A stretch of 64,000 nt of DNA from Marinifilaceae bacterium (GTDB lineage: Bacteria; Bacteroidota; Bacteroidia; Bacteroidales; Marinifilaceae), in assembly GCA_016936255.1 (NCBI GenBank), contig JAFGYE010000107.1, forward strand, positions 62,001 to 126,000. The letters run 5' to 3'. A program made the position numbers and the translations under genes. The notes beneath the pieces are model-generated. The model was not told the DNA's origin. It saw nothing but the letters and a program-made list of their open reading frames with translations, and did no database searches. This document shows positions 52,798-61,742 of the stretch, piece after piece (the stretch's first letter is position 1; each line of letters opens with the position of its first letter).

Positions 52798-53598
52798 TTA
52801 TTTTATCATGTGTTTAGTCACAACACTTTTAAACTCATCATGAACCATTGTATTGCTGGCAATAATTTCTTTTCCAAAGATGAAATTCTTACCTCCTTTA
52901 AAATCGCAGACCTTACCGCCGGCTTGTCTTACTATAAATGAACCGGCAGCAACATCCCAAGCCTGAAGACTATATTCGTAAAAAGCTTCGAATCTACCAC
53001 AAGCAACATAAGCTAAGTCGGTTGCTGCAGAACCGGGGCGGCGAACGCCGTGAGAATTAATAATAAAGTATTCCAAAGAAGCCATAAATGTTTTCAATTG
53101 GTAGTAATCGTGGTAGGGAAAACCTGTTGCAATTAAGCTGGAATTTATCGAATCGGCCTTTGATACGGTAATTGTTTTGCCATTTAAGTATGCTCCTGAT
53201 GCTCCTTTCCACGAATAAAAGCATTCGTCAAGGCTAATTTCATAGATCACTCCCAATACAATTTCGTCGTATTCTTGTAGTGCAATACTAACAGCAAAAG
53301 GCGATAATCCATGAATGTAATTTGTTGTTCCGTCAAGCGGATCAATAATCCAATTGTAACGTTCTGCGCGATAGGTTTCAGTGCCTTCTTCTGCAATAAA
53401 ACCTGCATCAGAAAGAATTAGTTTCAATTCTGCAACAATTTTTTCTTCCGCAGTTTTATCAACATAGGTTACAAAATCTTGTATACCTTTTACTTCTATA
53501 ACATCAGATTTAATCTTGCTTTGCTGTTCTTTTATGAAAAGACCAACTTTTCGGGCTATATCATTCGTTTTAAAGCAAAGTTCTTTAAGATTGATCAT
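52798..53598 (-). CDS. Inositol monophosphatase family protein
   Basis: 266 residues. Mg2+-binding motifs are FIAEEGTETY, WIIDPLDGTTNYIHG (D-P-L-D-G-T) and AWDVAAGSFIVRQAGGKV (W-D-x-A-A-G). Typical length for SuhB/CysQ-like phosphatases. The substrate may be inositol phosphate, 3'-phosphoadenosine phosphate or fructose bisphosphate; the general IMPase group is the most that can be claimed. It is 11 bases downstream of mtaB. Confidence 0.9.
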   Translation of the reverse strand: MINLKELCFKTNDIARKVGLFIKEQQSKIKSDVIEVKGIQDFVTYVDKTAEEKIVAELKLILSDAGFIAEEGTETYRAERYNWIIDPLDGTTNYIHGLSPFAVSIALQEYDEIVLGVIYEISLDECFYSWKGASGAYLNGKTITVSKADSINSSLIATGFPYHDYYQLKTFMASLEYFIINSHGVRRPGSAATDLAYVACGRFEAFYEYSLQAWDVAAGSFIVRQAGGKVCDFKGGKNFIFGKEIIASNTMVHDEFKSVVTKHMIK

Positions 53599-53609
53599 GT
53601 TTTTATCAT

Positions 53610-54944
53610 TTATTGCAAAATGGGTTTTAGGTTGAATCGTATTTTGTCAATTACAGAACCTGAAACATTGCCATTCGGATTTATCTCCTGCAAGGTAACA
53701 AATGTTAGTTCGTTGCTAAGGTTTTGGTTGTACGGAATTTCGATTTTAATGTAATTTTTAGTGAATCCATACATCTTACCATGATCATTAAAGGATTCGA
53801 ACAAGACTTCTTCTGTTTTGCCTAAATTTTCCTGATAAAATGCATTTAATTTTTTTTCAGAAAGGTTTTGCAGCATTTTAGCTCTTCTTTTTCTTTCAGG
53901 AATAGGAACAACCTCTTTAATTTCGAGAGCTTTAGTGCCTTGTCTTTCAGAGTAAGGGAATACGTGTAGTTGGCTGATGGCTAATTGCTTAATGAATAAA
54001 TAGGCATCTTCGAAATCTTGATCACTTTCGCCACGACTTCCGGCAATTACATCAACACCAATAAAGGCATCAGGAAGTAAAGATTTAATTTTTTCAATAC
54101 GCTGGGCAAATAATTCTCTATCGTATCTTCTCTTCATAAGTTTTAAAACTTTGTTGGAACCAGCTTGAAGAGGAAGGTGAAAATGATTAACAAACTTTTC
54201 AGATTGAGCAACAAATTCAATGATCTCGTTGCTTAGAAGGTTGGGTTCAATGGATGAGATCCGAAAACGGCTAATTCCTTTCACTTTTTCAAGCTCTTTA
54301 ATTAAATCCAGAAATGTTTCGTTTGTACTTTTCCCAAAATCACCAATATTTACTCCTGTTAAGATAATTTCTTTAGCACCTTGCCTGGCAACTTCTTCTG
54401 CTTGTTTTACCGTTTCTTTAATGCTCACGTTACGACTATTGCCTCTGGCAAATGGGATGGTACAATAGGTGCAGTAATAGTTGCACCCATCCTGAATTTT
54501 AAGAAAGCAACGGGTTCGATCTCCCATTGAATAGGATGAATGAAAATCTTTAACCGACTCTACTTCGCATGGGTGCAATTCTCCGGTGCCTTTTTTCTCA
54601 AGATGATCGATGTATTTGTGGATATTGAATTTCTCATTAGCACCTAAAACGAGATCAACTCCTGGAATCGCGATAATTTCATCAGGTTTAAGTTGAGCGT
54701 AGCATCCAATTACGGCAATAAATGCATTGGCATTGGTCTTAATTACTTTTTTAATGGCTTGTCTGCATTTTTTGTCAGCCTGATCTGTAACAGAACAAGT
54801 ATTAATAATATAAATATCAGCTTTCTCCGTATGCTTGATTGTTTCGAAGCCCATTTCTTTGAATGAACGGCCAATTGTGGAGGTTTCCGAAAAATTAAGT
54901 TTGCATCCTAATGTGTAGAATGCTACTTTTTTACCTTGTAACAT
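53610..54944 (-). CDS. mtaB: tRNA t6A37 methylthiotransferase MtaB
   Basis: 444 residues. UPF0004 N-terminal domain with the three cluster cysteines (TLGCKLNFSE, NTCSVTDQADKK, VIGCYAQ). The radical-SAM motif is CNYYCTYCTIPFARG (C-x3-C-x2-C). A C-terminal TRAM domain covers about the last 65 residues. GCKLN with NTCSVTD is the MtaB/YqeV version rather than MiaB or RimO. It converts t6A37 to ms2t6A37 in ANN-decoding tRNAs. An exact -7 box TAAATTTG lies at 55045-55052 on the minus strand. Confidence 0.93.
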   Translation of the reverse strand: MLQGKKVAFYTLGCKLNFSETSTIGRSFKEMGFETIKHTEKADIYIINTCSVTDQADKKCRQAIKKVIKTNANAFIAVIGCYAQLKPDEIIAIPGVDLVLGANEKFNIHKYIDHLEKKGTGELHPCEVESVKDFHSSYSMGDRTRCFLKIQDGCNYYCTYCTIPFARGNSRNVSIKETVKQAEEVARQGAKEIILTGVNIGDFGKSTNETFLDLIKELEKVKGISRFRISSIEPNLLSNEIIEFVAQSEKFVNHFHLPLQAGSNKVLKLMKRRYDRELFAQRIEKIKSLLPDAFIGVDVIAGSRGESDQDFEDAYLFIKQLAISQLHVFPYSERQGTKALEIKEVVPIPERKRRAKMLQNLSEKKLNAFYQENLGKTEEVLFESFNDHGKMYGFTKNYIKIEIPYNQNLSNELTFVTLQEINPNGNVSGSVIDKIRFNLKPILQ

Positions 54945-54982
54945 AGTTTCTTCCCTTCTTGCTGATATGCAGCTTGAGCTAA

Positions 54983-55021
54983 AATAAATGAACTATCTCA
55001 AATTAAATTCGAAATAGTTCA
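54983..55021 (-). terminator. Weak intrinsic terminator between ppx and mtaB
   Basis: TGAACTAT/ATAGTTCA (54989-54996 with 55014-55021), a 17-base loop, and a T-rich stretch on the minus strand side. The long loop makes it modest. Confidence 0.45.
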
Positions 55022-55070
55022 AAATATAGAAATGATTCAAAGTGCAAATTTAGGAAAAAGAATTACTTTT

Positions 55071-55976
55071 TTAGTCCAACACAAGACTGTTGGAAATATA
55101 TTCTTTATACAACTGATGTACAATACCATCGGTAACTCCAATTTTGGGTACGTGTATTTTATCTGCATTCGCCCATTCCATAATACTTAGGAAAATTGTT
55201 GAAGCAGGAATGATAACATCAGCCCGGTCAGGATTCATGTCAAAGTTGATCATTAATTCCTGATAACTATATTGTTTAAGGTCGTAGTAAATGCTTTTAA
55301 ACTCTTGGTATGTTATGAATTTTTCTTTTTTTGGTGTTGCGAGTTTAACCAATCTGTTGATGTTGCCACCTGATCCGATAAGTTCAATGTTTTCGCAGTT
55401 AGGGCATACATCCAATAAACACTCTTTTATACGAACAAATTCATCTTTAGGGACACAATCCCGGAGAATTTTAATGGTTCCCACATTAAATGATGCGGAG
55501 AATTTACAAATCCCTTTTGAAAAAAGAGTTAGTTCGGTACTACCACCACCAACATCAACATATAAATAATCTTTGCTTGGGTCGAGAGTATCTGCAATTT
55601 TATTATCAAAAATAATGCTGGCTTCCTCTTTTCCATTGATAACATCAATTTTTATACCTGATTCATTTTCTATTCGTTGAATGATTTCAGAACCGTTAAC
55701 AGCCTCCCTCATTGCTGATGTTGCACAAGCGCGATAGTTCACAACCTCATGAACGTCCATAAGGTTGCGAAATGCTTTCATGCTTTTAATTAATTTCTCG
55801 GCTTTATCTGCAGAGATAATCTTATCAATAAAAGTGTCAGTTCCCAGACGAATTGGAACCCTTACCAGTGATGATTTCTTAAAGTGAGCATTACCGCCTT
55901 CTTCAAGCACATTCATAAACAATAACCGGATGGCATTTGATCCGATATCTATGGCGGCAAATTTCATTATTTTCAT
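55071..55976 (-). CDS. Ppx/GppA phosphatase family protein
   Basis: 301 residues from ATG 55976; an ATG three codons later is equally plausible. Actin-like ATPase fold: phosphate-1 AAIDIGSNAIRLLFM, phosphate-2 YLYVDVGGGSTELTLF, and the adenosine-like motif IELIGSGGNINRLV. Single-domain (Ppx N-terminal half) type, shorter than E. coli Ppx (513) and GppA (494). The enzyme hydrolyses polyphosphate or pppGpp; the short form cannot be assigned further. An exact -7 box TACATTTG lies at 56063-56070 on the minus strand. Confidence 0.88.
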   Translation of the reverse strand: MKIMKFAAIDIGSNAIRLLFMNVLEEGGNAHFKKSSLVRVPIRLGTDTFIDKIISADKAEKLIKSMKAFRNLMDVHEVVNYRACATSAMREAVNGSEIIQRIENESGIKIDVINGKEEASIIFDNKIADTLDPSKDYLYVDVGGGSTELTLFSKGICKFSASFNVGTIKILRDCVPKDEFVRIKECLLDVCPNCENIELIGSGGNINRLVKLATPKKEKFITYQEFKSIYYDLKQYSYQELMINFDMNPDRADVIIPASTIFLSIMEWANADKIHVPKIGVTDGIVHQLYKEYISNSLVLD

Positions 55977-56123
55977 AAAGAGTATATTTAGTTTTTCAGT
56001 GAGTGAAAATATGTCATGGTAATAAAAAATTGATTCAATTTAATGTAATACCTTTTTACGATCAAATGTACATATTCAGTAATATAATTTAAATGAAATT
56101 TCCCAGTAATGCAATAAATAGAT

Positions 56124-57455
56124 TTATAGAAGGTGGCTAGCAAGTTCTGCCAGGTGACTTCTTTCCCCTTTTACCAGGTTGACATGAGCAAATATATCCT
56201 GTCCTTGCATCCTGTCCGAAAGGTATGCTAAGCCATTCGATTTCTTGTCCAGATAAGGAGAATCTATTTGTTCAATATCTCCTGTGAAAATCATTTTAGT
56301 ACCTTCGCCTGCACGTGTAATTATTGTTTTAATTTCATGAGGAGTAAGATTTTGAGCTTCATCAACAATGAAGAATGTATTTGAAAGACTTCTTCCTCTG
56401 ATGTATGCTAATGGAGTAATCTGTAATCTTTCATCTCTGAGCAGTTCGTCAATTTTGAGATACTCTTTACTATGGACGTTAAATTTATGCTTAATTACGC
56501 TTAGGTTATCGAAAAGAGGTTGCATGTAAGGGCCTATTTTTTCTTTGGCATCTCCTGGTAAGTAACCAAGGTCTTTATTGGCCAAAGCAACAATTGGTCT
56601 GGCAAGAAAAATTTGATCGTACATATCGATTTGCTGAAGTGCTGTTGCCAAAGCAACTAATGTTTTCCCAGTTCCAGCTCGTCCGGTTAAAGCGACCAAG
56701 GATATTTTTGGATCCATGAGGGCATGCATGGAAAAAGTCTGTTCTGCGTTTCTGGGATAAATTCCGTAGGCATTTGGTTTTTCAACCCGGGATATAATTT
56801 TTTCAACTGGATCGAAATGTGCAAGTGCACTTGAGGAATTGTTTTTTAAAATAAAATATTCATGACCTTTAATCGGTTTTTTAAGTCCAAATTCTTTTTC
56901 AGGAATTCCTTCGTTTGATTTATATAGAAAAGTAATCTTTTCATCATCAAAATCTTCAAGTGTTGTAATTCCCAAGCTAATTACGTCATCAAGATCCTTA
57001 ACCTGATCGTTTTTATAATCTTCTGCAGGAATACCTAAAGATTTTGCTTTCATCCTAAGGTTGATGTCCTTGGAAATTAGAATGACCTTTTTTTTGCCGC
57101 GGTGATTGTGTAAATACTCTGCTATAGCTAGAATTCTGTGGTCAGGGATGTTTTCATGAAACGAACTTTTCATTTGCGGAGAAAATTCTTTTCCCGTTTC
57201 AACGGATAATTTTCCTAAATTTTTTCCTAGCGGAACACCGGCAGTAAAGAGCAGGTCTCCTGAGATCCGGTCTAATTCTCTGCTGAATTCACGTGCATGG
57301 TAATTAATCTGATCATTCCCTTTTTTAAATTTATCCAGTTCCTCAAGAACGGTTATGGGAATTACAACGTCATTTTCTTCAAAATTGTAAATAGAATTAA
57401 AATCGTGAAGAATAACATTTGTATCAAGAACGAAAACCTTTTTGAATTTTGCCAT
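56124..57455 (-). CDS. PhoH-family protein with N-terminal PIN domain
   Basis: 443 residues. N-terminal PIN nuclease domain (1-130) with VLDTNVILHDF and VLEELDKFKKG acidic residues, then a PhoH P-loop ATPase domain: ALTGRAGTGKTLVALATAL (Walker A) and FFIVDEAQNLTPHEIKT (Walker B). PIN-PhoH proteins are thought to act as an RNA helicase-ribonuclease; phosphate control, which gave the name, is not established here. Monocistronic and divergent from folC. Confidence 0.93.
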   Translation of the reverse strand: MAKFKKVFVLDTNVILHDFNSIYNFEENDVVIPITVLEELDKFKKGNDQINYHAREFSRELDRISGDLLFTAGVPLGKNLGKLSVETGKEFSPQMKSSFHENIPDHRILAIAEYLHNHRGKKKVILISKDINLRMKAKSLGIPAEDYKNDQVKDLDDVISLGITTLEDFDDEKITFLYKSNEGIPEKEFGLKKPIKGHEYFILKNNSSSALAHFDPVEKIISRVEKPNAYGIYPRNAEQTFSMHALMDPKISLVALTGRAGTGKTLVALATALQQIDMYDQIFLARPIVALANKDLGYLPGDAKEKIGPYMQPLFDNLSVIKHKFNVHSKEYLKIDELLRDERLQITPLAYIRGRSLSNTFFIVDEAQNLTPHEIKTIITRAGEGTKMIFTGDIEQIDSPYLDKKSNGLAYLSDRMQGQDIFAHVNLVKGERSHLAELASHLL

Positions 57456-57724
57456 AATAAATGGTGTTAGAGGTTAATTTCGACAGGCGTATAGAGCCAG
57501 ACTTTATTTTATCATAATTTCAAAATGCTATTGCTTAGGTTGTTAGTTGTTAAAAGCAATTTTCAAACGCTTGATTTTAGAAAATATACATGATGCTTTC
57601 AATTAAACAGTAGCATTTAATAGTATTAATTTAGCAATTTTTGTAGGAAATTCAACCTGTTAACACAAATTTTAAGAAATTTTATTCTTCTTTGTAAAAT
57701 CATCAAAATTAGTAGAGAATAAAA

Positions 57725-59011
57725 ATGAATTACCAGGAGACTTTAGATTATATGTTTACTAAACTACCTATGTATCAGCGCACAGGGCAGGCAGCTTATA
57801 AAGCCAATTTGGATACAACATTGGCATTGGATGAATATTTTAATCATCCTCATAAGAAGTTTAAATCAATTCATGTTGCAGGAACAAATGGAAAAGGATC
57901 GGTTTCTCATACTATAGCTTCTGTTTTGCAATCAGCGGGCTATAAAGTTGGTTTATATACTTCGCCTCATTTAAGAGATTTTAGAGAGAGGATAAAGGTA
58001 GATGGTGAACTTGTTTCTGAGAATTATGTAGTTGATTTTATTGGTAAGCATCAAGATAAATTTGAAGAATTACGTCCTTCCTTTTTTGAGATGACAGTTG
58101 CGATGGCTTTTGATTTCTTTGCAGATCAGCAAGTTGATGTTGCTGTTGTGGAGGTAGGTTTAGGTGGAAGATTGGACTCGACCAATATCATTTCACCTGT
58201 ACTTTCTGTGATAACTAATATAAGTAAAGATCATACTAATTTGTTAGGTTCGGAGCTTGCACAAATAGCAGCAGAAAAGGCTGGAATTATAAAGAAAAAT
58301 GGTTCTGTTATTATTGGTGAGAAACAGGAAGAGGTAATAGATGTTTTTTTGAGAATTGCTTCAAACAATAAATCTGATCTGAAATTTTCAGAAGACAGGT
58401 ATAAAAATCAGTCATCTGAATTGATCGATTGTAAAAGACATCTTGTTTATCAATCTCTTGAAAACAATTCAATAATCAATTTGTCATGTGATTTATTGGG
58501 TATTTATCAGATTAAGAATATAAGAACCGCTCTATGTGTGTTTGATGAATTGAATAGCAGGGGGTTGAAAATTTCCGAAGCGTCTATTAAACAAGGAGTT
58601 TCTGAGGTAGGAAAAAGAACCGGTTTGCTAGGCCGCTGGCAGACAATTGGTAATGCTCCCAAAGTAGTGTGTGATACAGGGCATAATGTTGGAGGGATTA
58701 AAGAAATAATAGAGCAAATTGAATCAATGGATTACAGAAAACTACATGTTGTTTTTGGTGTGGTTGATGATAAAGATCTTACTAATATACTTGAATTAAT
58801 GCCGAAGAGTGCGAGCTATTATTTTAGTCGTGCGGATATTCCAAGAGCATTGAATCAAGAAGTTCTTGCTTCGAAGGCAAAAGCTTATGGATTGTTAGGA
58901 AATGCCTACTTATCTGTGAAAGAAGCATTAGAGGCGGCAAAGGCAAATGCCCATGAAAATGATCTTGTTTTTGTGGGAGGAAGTACTTTTGTTGTTGCGG
59001 AAGTTGTATAA
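57725..59011 (+). CDS. folC: Bifunctional folylpolyglutamate synthase/dihydrofolate synthase
   Basis: 428 residues, Mur-ligase fold. The ATP-binding loop is VAGTNGKGSVSHTIASVL, followed by GLYTSPHLRDFRERI, VEVGLGGRLDSTNI and TNISKDHTNLLG. The C-terminal domain has VCDTGHNVGGIKE (the FolC D-x-GHN motif). It adds glutamate to dihydropteroate and folates. It has no close neighbour except the downstream tRNA. Confidence 0.95.
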   Translation: MNYQETLDYMFTKLPMYQRTGQAAYKANLDTTLALDEYFNHPHKKFKSIHVAGTNGKGSVSHTIASVLQSAGYKVGLYTSPHLRDFRERIKVDGELVSENYVVDFIGKHQDKFEELRPSFFEMTVAMAFDFFADQQVDVAVVEVGLGGRLDSTNIISPVLSVITNISKDHTNLLGSELAQIAAEKAGIIKKNGSVIIGEKQEEVIDVFLRIASNNKSDLKFSEDRYKNQSSELIDCKRHLVYQSLENNSIINLSCDLLGIYQIKNIRTALCVFDELNSRGLKISEASIKQGVSEVGKRTGLLGRWQTIGNAPKVVCDTGHNVGGIKEIIEQIESMDYRKLHVVFGVVDDKDLTNILELMPKSASYYFSRADIPRALNQEVLASKAKAYGLLGNAYLSVKEALEAAKANAHENDLVFVGGSTFVVAEVV

Positions 59012-59029
59012 ACAAAACTAGGGTTTTTA

Positions 59030-59059
59030 TTGCTTGGTAATTTTTTCTGTTTATATTTG
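59030..59059 (+). promoter_or_regulatory. Promoter of tRNA-Val
   Basis: TTG (59030-59032), 19 bases, exact -7 box TATATTTG (59052-59059). The tRNA begins 11 bases later. This is a textbook Bacteroidota promoter layout. Confidence 0.7.
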
Positions 59060-59069
59060 CAGTCGTTAA

Positions 59070-59144
59070 GGGCGATTAGCTCAGTTGGTTCAGAGCACTT
59101 GGTTTACACCCAAGGGGTCATAGGTTCGAATCCTATATCGCCCA
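59070..59144 (+). tRNA. tRNA-Val (anticodon TAC)
   Basis: 75 bases. Acceptor stem GGGCGAT/ATCGCCC, D arm with AGCTCAGTTGGTTCAGAGC, anticodon stem CTTGG/CCAAG around TTTACAC (anticodon TAC), T arm GGTTCGAATCC, discriminator A. The CCA end is not encoded. It reads GTA and other valine GTN codons. Confidence 0.96.
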
Positions 59145-59228
59145 CATTTACAAAGGATTAATGTATTATTCATTGTAGTGTCCCCAGCGCCATTTATTTA
59201 AAATTAAATCTGTATAACAAAATAATCA

Positions 59229-59269
59229 TTAAAGAATTTTTTCTTTAATGAAAACTTGATTATTTTTGT
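59229..59269 (+). promoter_or_regulatory. rex promoter region with a Rex-operator-like inverted repeat
   Basis: A perfect 9-4-9 inverted repeat, ATTAAAGAA-TTTT-TTCTTTAAT (59229-59250), lies 12 bases before an exact -7 box TATTTTTG (59262-59269), so it covers the -33 region. Its arm-4-arm layout is like Rex operators (TTGTGAA-N4-TTCACAA), though the base identities differ. Binding by Rex and autoregulation are inference. Confidence 0.5.
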
Positions 59270-59296
59270 TCTCATTTAAGGTGTAAGTAAGAAATT

Positions 59297-59950
59297 ATGG
59301 TTCAAAGTTCTAAGAAAATTCAGGGGGTTCCTGAGCCGACTATTAGGCGCATGCCGTCATACTTAGCATTTGCAGAAGGCTTGCTAAGGAAAGGACAGCA
59401 GTTTGTTTCATCTACTCAGATCGCAAACTATATGAATATCGACCCCACACAAGTCACAAAAGATTTATCTTATACCACTATTGTGGGAAAAACAAGAGTT
59501 GGTTACGAAGTTAAAGCGTTGGTTGATGTTTTGTCGGAGTTTCTGGGATTTACGATCATGGATAATGCTTTTCTTGTAGGTGCTGGATCTTTAGGTTCTG
59601 CATTATTGCACGATAGCGGATTATTACATTTTGGTTTAAATATCGTTGCTGCTTTCGATGTTAATTCTTCGACTATTGGGAAAAAAATTAATGATATTGA
59701 GGTATTTCACATAGATCAATTTCGTGATTTATCACAAGAAATGAATGTGGTAATGGGAATTATTACTGTTCCAGCTGAAAATGCACAAACAGTTGCCGAT
59801 TTGATGGTAGCTTGGGGTATTAAAGCGATTTGGAATTTTACGCCGGCAAGAATCAAGGTTCCGGAAGATATTATTGTTCAGAATACAACACTCTATTCTA
59901 ATCTGGCAATTATTTTTAATAAATTGCATAATGATAGAAAAGAATTATAG
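59297..59950 (+). CDS. rex: Redox-sensing transcriptional repressor Rex
   Basis: 217 residues. N-terminal winged helix: PEPTIRRMPSYLAFAEGLL and VSSTQIANYMNIDPTQVTKDLSYT (recognition helix). The C-terminal Rossmann domain has FLVGAGSLGSALL (GxGxxG) and ends in a domain-swapped helix. Rex senses NADH/NAD+ ratio and releases DNA when NADH is high, controlling fermentation and respiratory genes. Known Rex targets elsewhere include NADH dehydrogenases, so nqr at the start of the window is a possible target, without sequence proof here. Confidence 0.95.
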   Translation: MVQSSKKIQGVPEPTIRRMPSYLAFAEGLLRKGQQFVSSTQIANYMNIDPTQVTKDLSYTTIVGKTRVGYEVKALVDVLSEFLGFTIMDNAFLVGAGSLGSALLHDSGLLHFGLNIVAAFDVNSSTIGKKINDIEVFHIDQFRDLSQEMNVVMGIITVPAENAQTVADLMVAWGIKAIWNFTPARIKVPEDIIVQNTTLYSNLAIIFNKLHNDRKEL

Positions 59951-59974
59951 TAAGATATAAGGTCTGTAAAAAAA

Positions 59975-60022
59975 ATAAAAAGAGAGGACTGTTGAAATTT
60001 TTCAACAGTCCTCTCTTTTTAT
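59975..60022. terminator. Long bidirectional terminator between rex and the small conserved protein
   Basis: A perfect stem of about 22 bp centred on loop 59997-60000 (AGAGAGGACTGTTGAA with TTCAACAGTCCTCTCT), flanked by A-run and T-run so it ends both convergent transcripts. Confidence 0.92.
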
Positions 60023-60040
60023 TTATTGATGTTTACAATT

Positions 60041-60286
60041 TTAATCTTCCAGAATGCTAATGGCGTGGTCTAAAATAGTTGTATCATCTAGTTCAACAAT
60101 ACCTCCATAAGGGCCTTGTTCAACATGGATTCCTGTGCATTGGCCTTCATCAAAATTGGTTCCACCAAAATAATTTCTAACGGTTTCTACTTCTAATTGT
60201 AAATCTTCTGCAATCCTTTGCATACTTCCATCTGGCAAACGATCTTTAATTTCTCTTAACTCATTGAATGTGATTGTTTTAGTCAT
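60041..60286 (-). CDS. Small conserved Bacteroidota protein, possible DNA-binding
   Basis: 81 residues. LPDGSMQRIAEDLQLEVETVRNYFGG reads like a helix-turn-helix; it is followed by TNFDEGQCTGIHVEQGPYGG and an acidic C-terminus EDD-like. No membrane segment. I recognise the pattern as a conserved unannotated Bacteroidota protein, sometimes labelled DNA-binding. No operon partner; it converges on rex. Confidence 0.7.
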   Translation of the reverse strand: MTKTITFNELREIKDRLPDGSMQRIAEDLQLEVETVRNYFGGTNFDEGQCTGIHVEQGPYGGIVELDDTTILDHAISILED

Positions 60287-60383
60287 ACGCTCTTAAGTTT
60301 TAATTAAAGGTTAGAAATTGATTTGCTCTTTAAATTTAACGAAAGTAATTGTTAATTTAAAATTATTGGAGTGTTAAATCATG

Positions 60384-61742
60384 TTAAAAAGTAAGTGTGA
60401 AACTGGTTTTTTCGTTCGGAATTGACTGTGCTGTAATGGTTCCTCCGTGTAATCGCAATATCTGTTTTGACAGACTTAATCCAATACCAGATCCTTTAGG
60501 CTTTGTTGTGAAAAATGGAATAAACACTTTGTCAAGTACTTCTTTTATAATGCCTTGTCCGTTGTCGCTTATTTGAATTGATATTCTGCCTCTTTTGTTC
60601 ATAAAGGCTTTCATTTCAATTCTTGGATCGGTTGTGTGTTCGAGTGCGTGAATAGAGTTTTTAATTAAATTGATTAAAACCTGTTCAAGTAGTTGTTCGT
60701 CGGCGGAAAGCTCAAGGCTTTCAGGGTTAATGCTAATCTCACATTTGATGCCTTTTCTCTTTATTTCCTCTTCCATCAGACGATGAATGTTGTCAAAAAG
60801 TTTTTGCACCTGAAAAATTCCAAAATTTGGTTTAGGAATTTTTGTAAGATTCCGATAAGTATCTACGAAATGTAAAAGCCCGGAGCTTCTTTTGTGGATT
60901 GTTTCAAGAGCCAATTTAACTTCGTTCAGCGTCTCCAGATCCTCATCCTGAAACTTGTTGGTGTTGTTTTCCCCGAAATCATCAAGAATTGTTGTTAGAG
61001 TCGTGGAGAGAGAAGAGATTGGCGTAATTGAATTCATAATCTCATGAGTGAGCACCCGGATTAGTTTTTGCCATGATTCAATTTCCTGTTCTTCCAATTC
61101 GTATTGGATGTTTTTAATTGATACAAGTATTACCTGTCGATTGTTGATTTTAAATTCGGTGGCGTAAATTGCAAGCTTTAGGATATCTTCATTGTCAACC
61201 ACTTTAACAAGTGTGTTTTCTCCATGCTTAAGGCTTAGCAGGCAATTTACAAGTTCCTCACTAAAACCACTTAAGTCCTGTATTCTTTTAAGGTTGCTTA
61301 CCTGAAAAAGTTTCTTAGACGCATTGTTGATCATTTCTACCTTTCCATCGCGGTGAAATGCAATTAAACTAATTCCAATGTGTTGAATTACAGTTTGCAG
61401 ATAGAAATAATGCTCTTCTTTCTCAGCTCTTATTTTTTGAAAATCAGTAATAACTGCATTGAAAGATTCCTGCAGTTTGTCGAATGAGCTTCCAAGACCT
61501 TGTACTTGAAAATTTCGTGTGAAATCAGAATACCGTATGGATTCCAAAAAATTCTTTAGCAGGCGATTGGTTTTTTCAACGTACTTAATAATTTCATAAA
61601 TTTGATAGATAATCGCAATAAAAGTAAGGCTTGCTGTGAAGTAAAGGCTCTTTTTTGCAACTAAGTAAAATAATAAGAATATCGTTGCTGAGAGCACGAT
61701 GATTCTTATTATAAAATTAATCCGGAAGCTTTTATAAACCAT
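60384..61742 (-). CDS. NtrY-like sensor histidine kinase
   Basis: 452 residues. Two membrane helices (about 12-30 and 34-50), a HAMP/linker region with ESIRYSDFTRNFQ, a PAS domain (about 115-220, LIAFHRDGKVEMINNA), the HisKA dimerisation domain with the phosphorylated His in VLTHEIMNSITPI, and the HATPase_c domain with N-box LINLIKNSIHAL, G1 DNGQGI and G2 KGSGIGLSLS. It overlaps the response regulator gene by 11 bases, so the two are a cognate pair. The signal is unknown; the minimal periplasmic loop suggests a membrane or cytoplasmic signal. Confidence 0.93.
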   Translation of the reverse strand: MVYKSFRINFIIRIIVLSATIFLLFYLVAKKSLYFTASLTFIAIIYQIYEIIKYVEKTNRLLKNFLESIRYSDFTRNFQVQGLGSSFDKLQESFNAVITDFQKIRAEKEEHYFYLQTVIQHIGISLIAFHRDGKVEMINNASKKLFQVSNLKRIQDLSGFSEELVNCLLSLKHGENTLVKVVDNEDILKLAIYATEFKINNRQVILVSIKNIQYELEEQEIESWQKLIRVLTHEIMNSITPISSLSTTLTTILDDFGENNTNKFQDEDLETLNEVKLALETIHKRSSGLLHFVDTYRNLTKIPKPNFGIFQVQKLFDNIHRLMEEEIKRKGIKCEISINPESLELSADEQLLEQVLINLIKNSIHALEHTTDPRIEMKAFMNKRGRISIQISDNGQGIIKEVLDKVFIPFFTTKPKGSGIGLSLSKQILRLHGGTITAQSIPNEKTSFTLTF

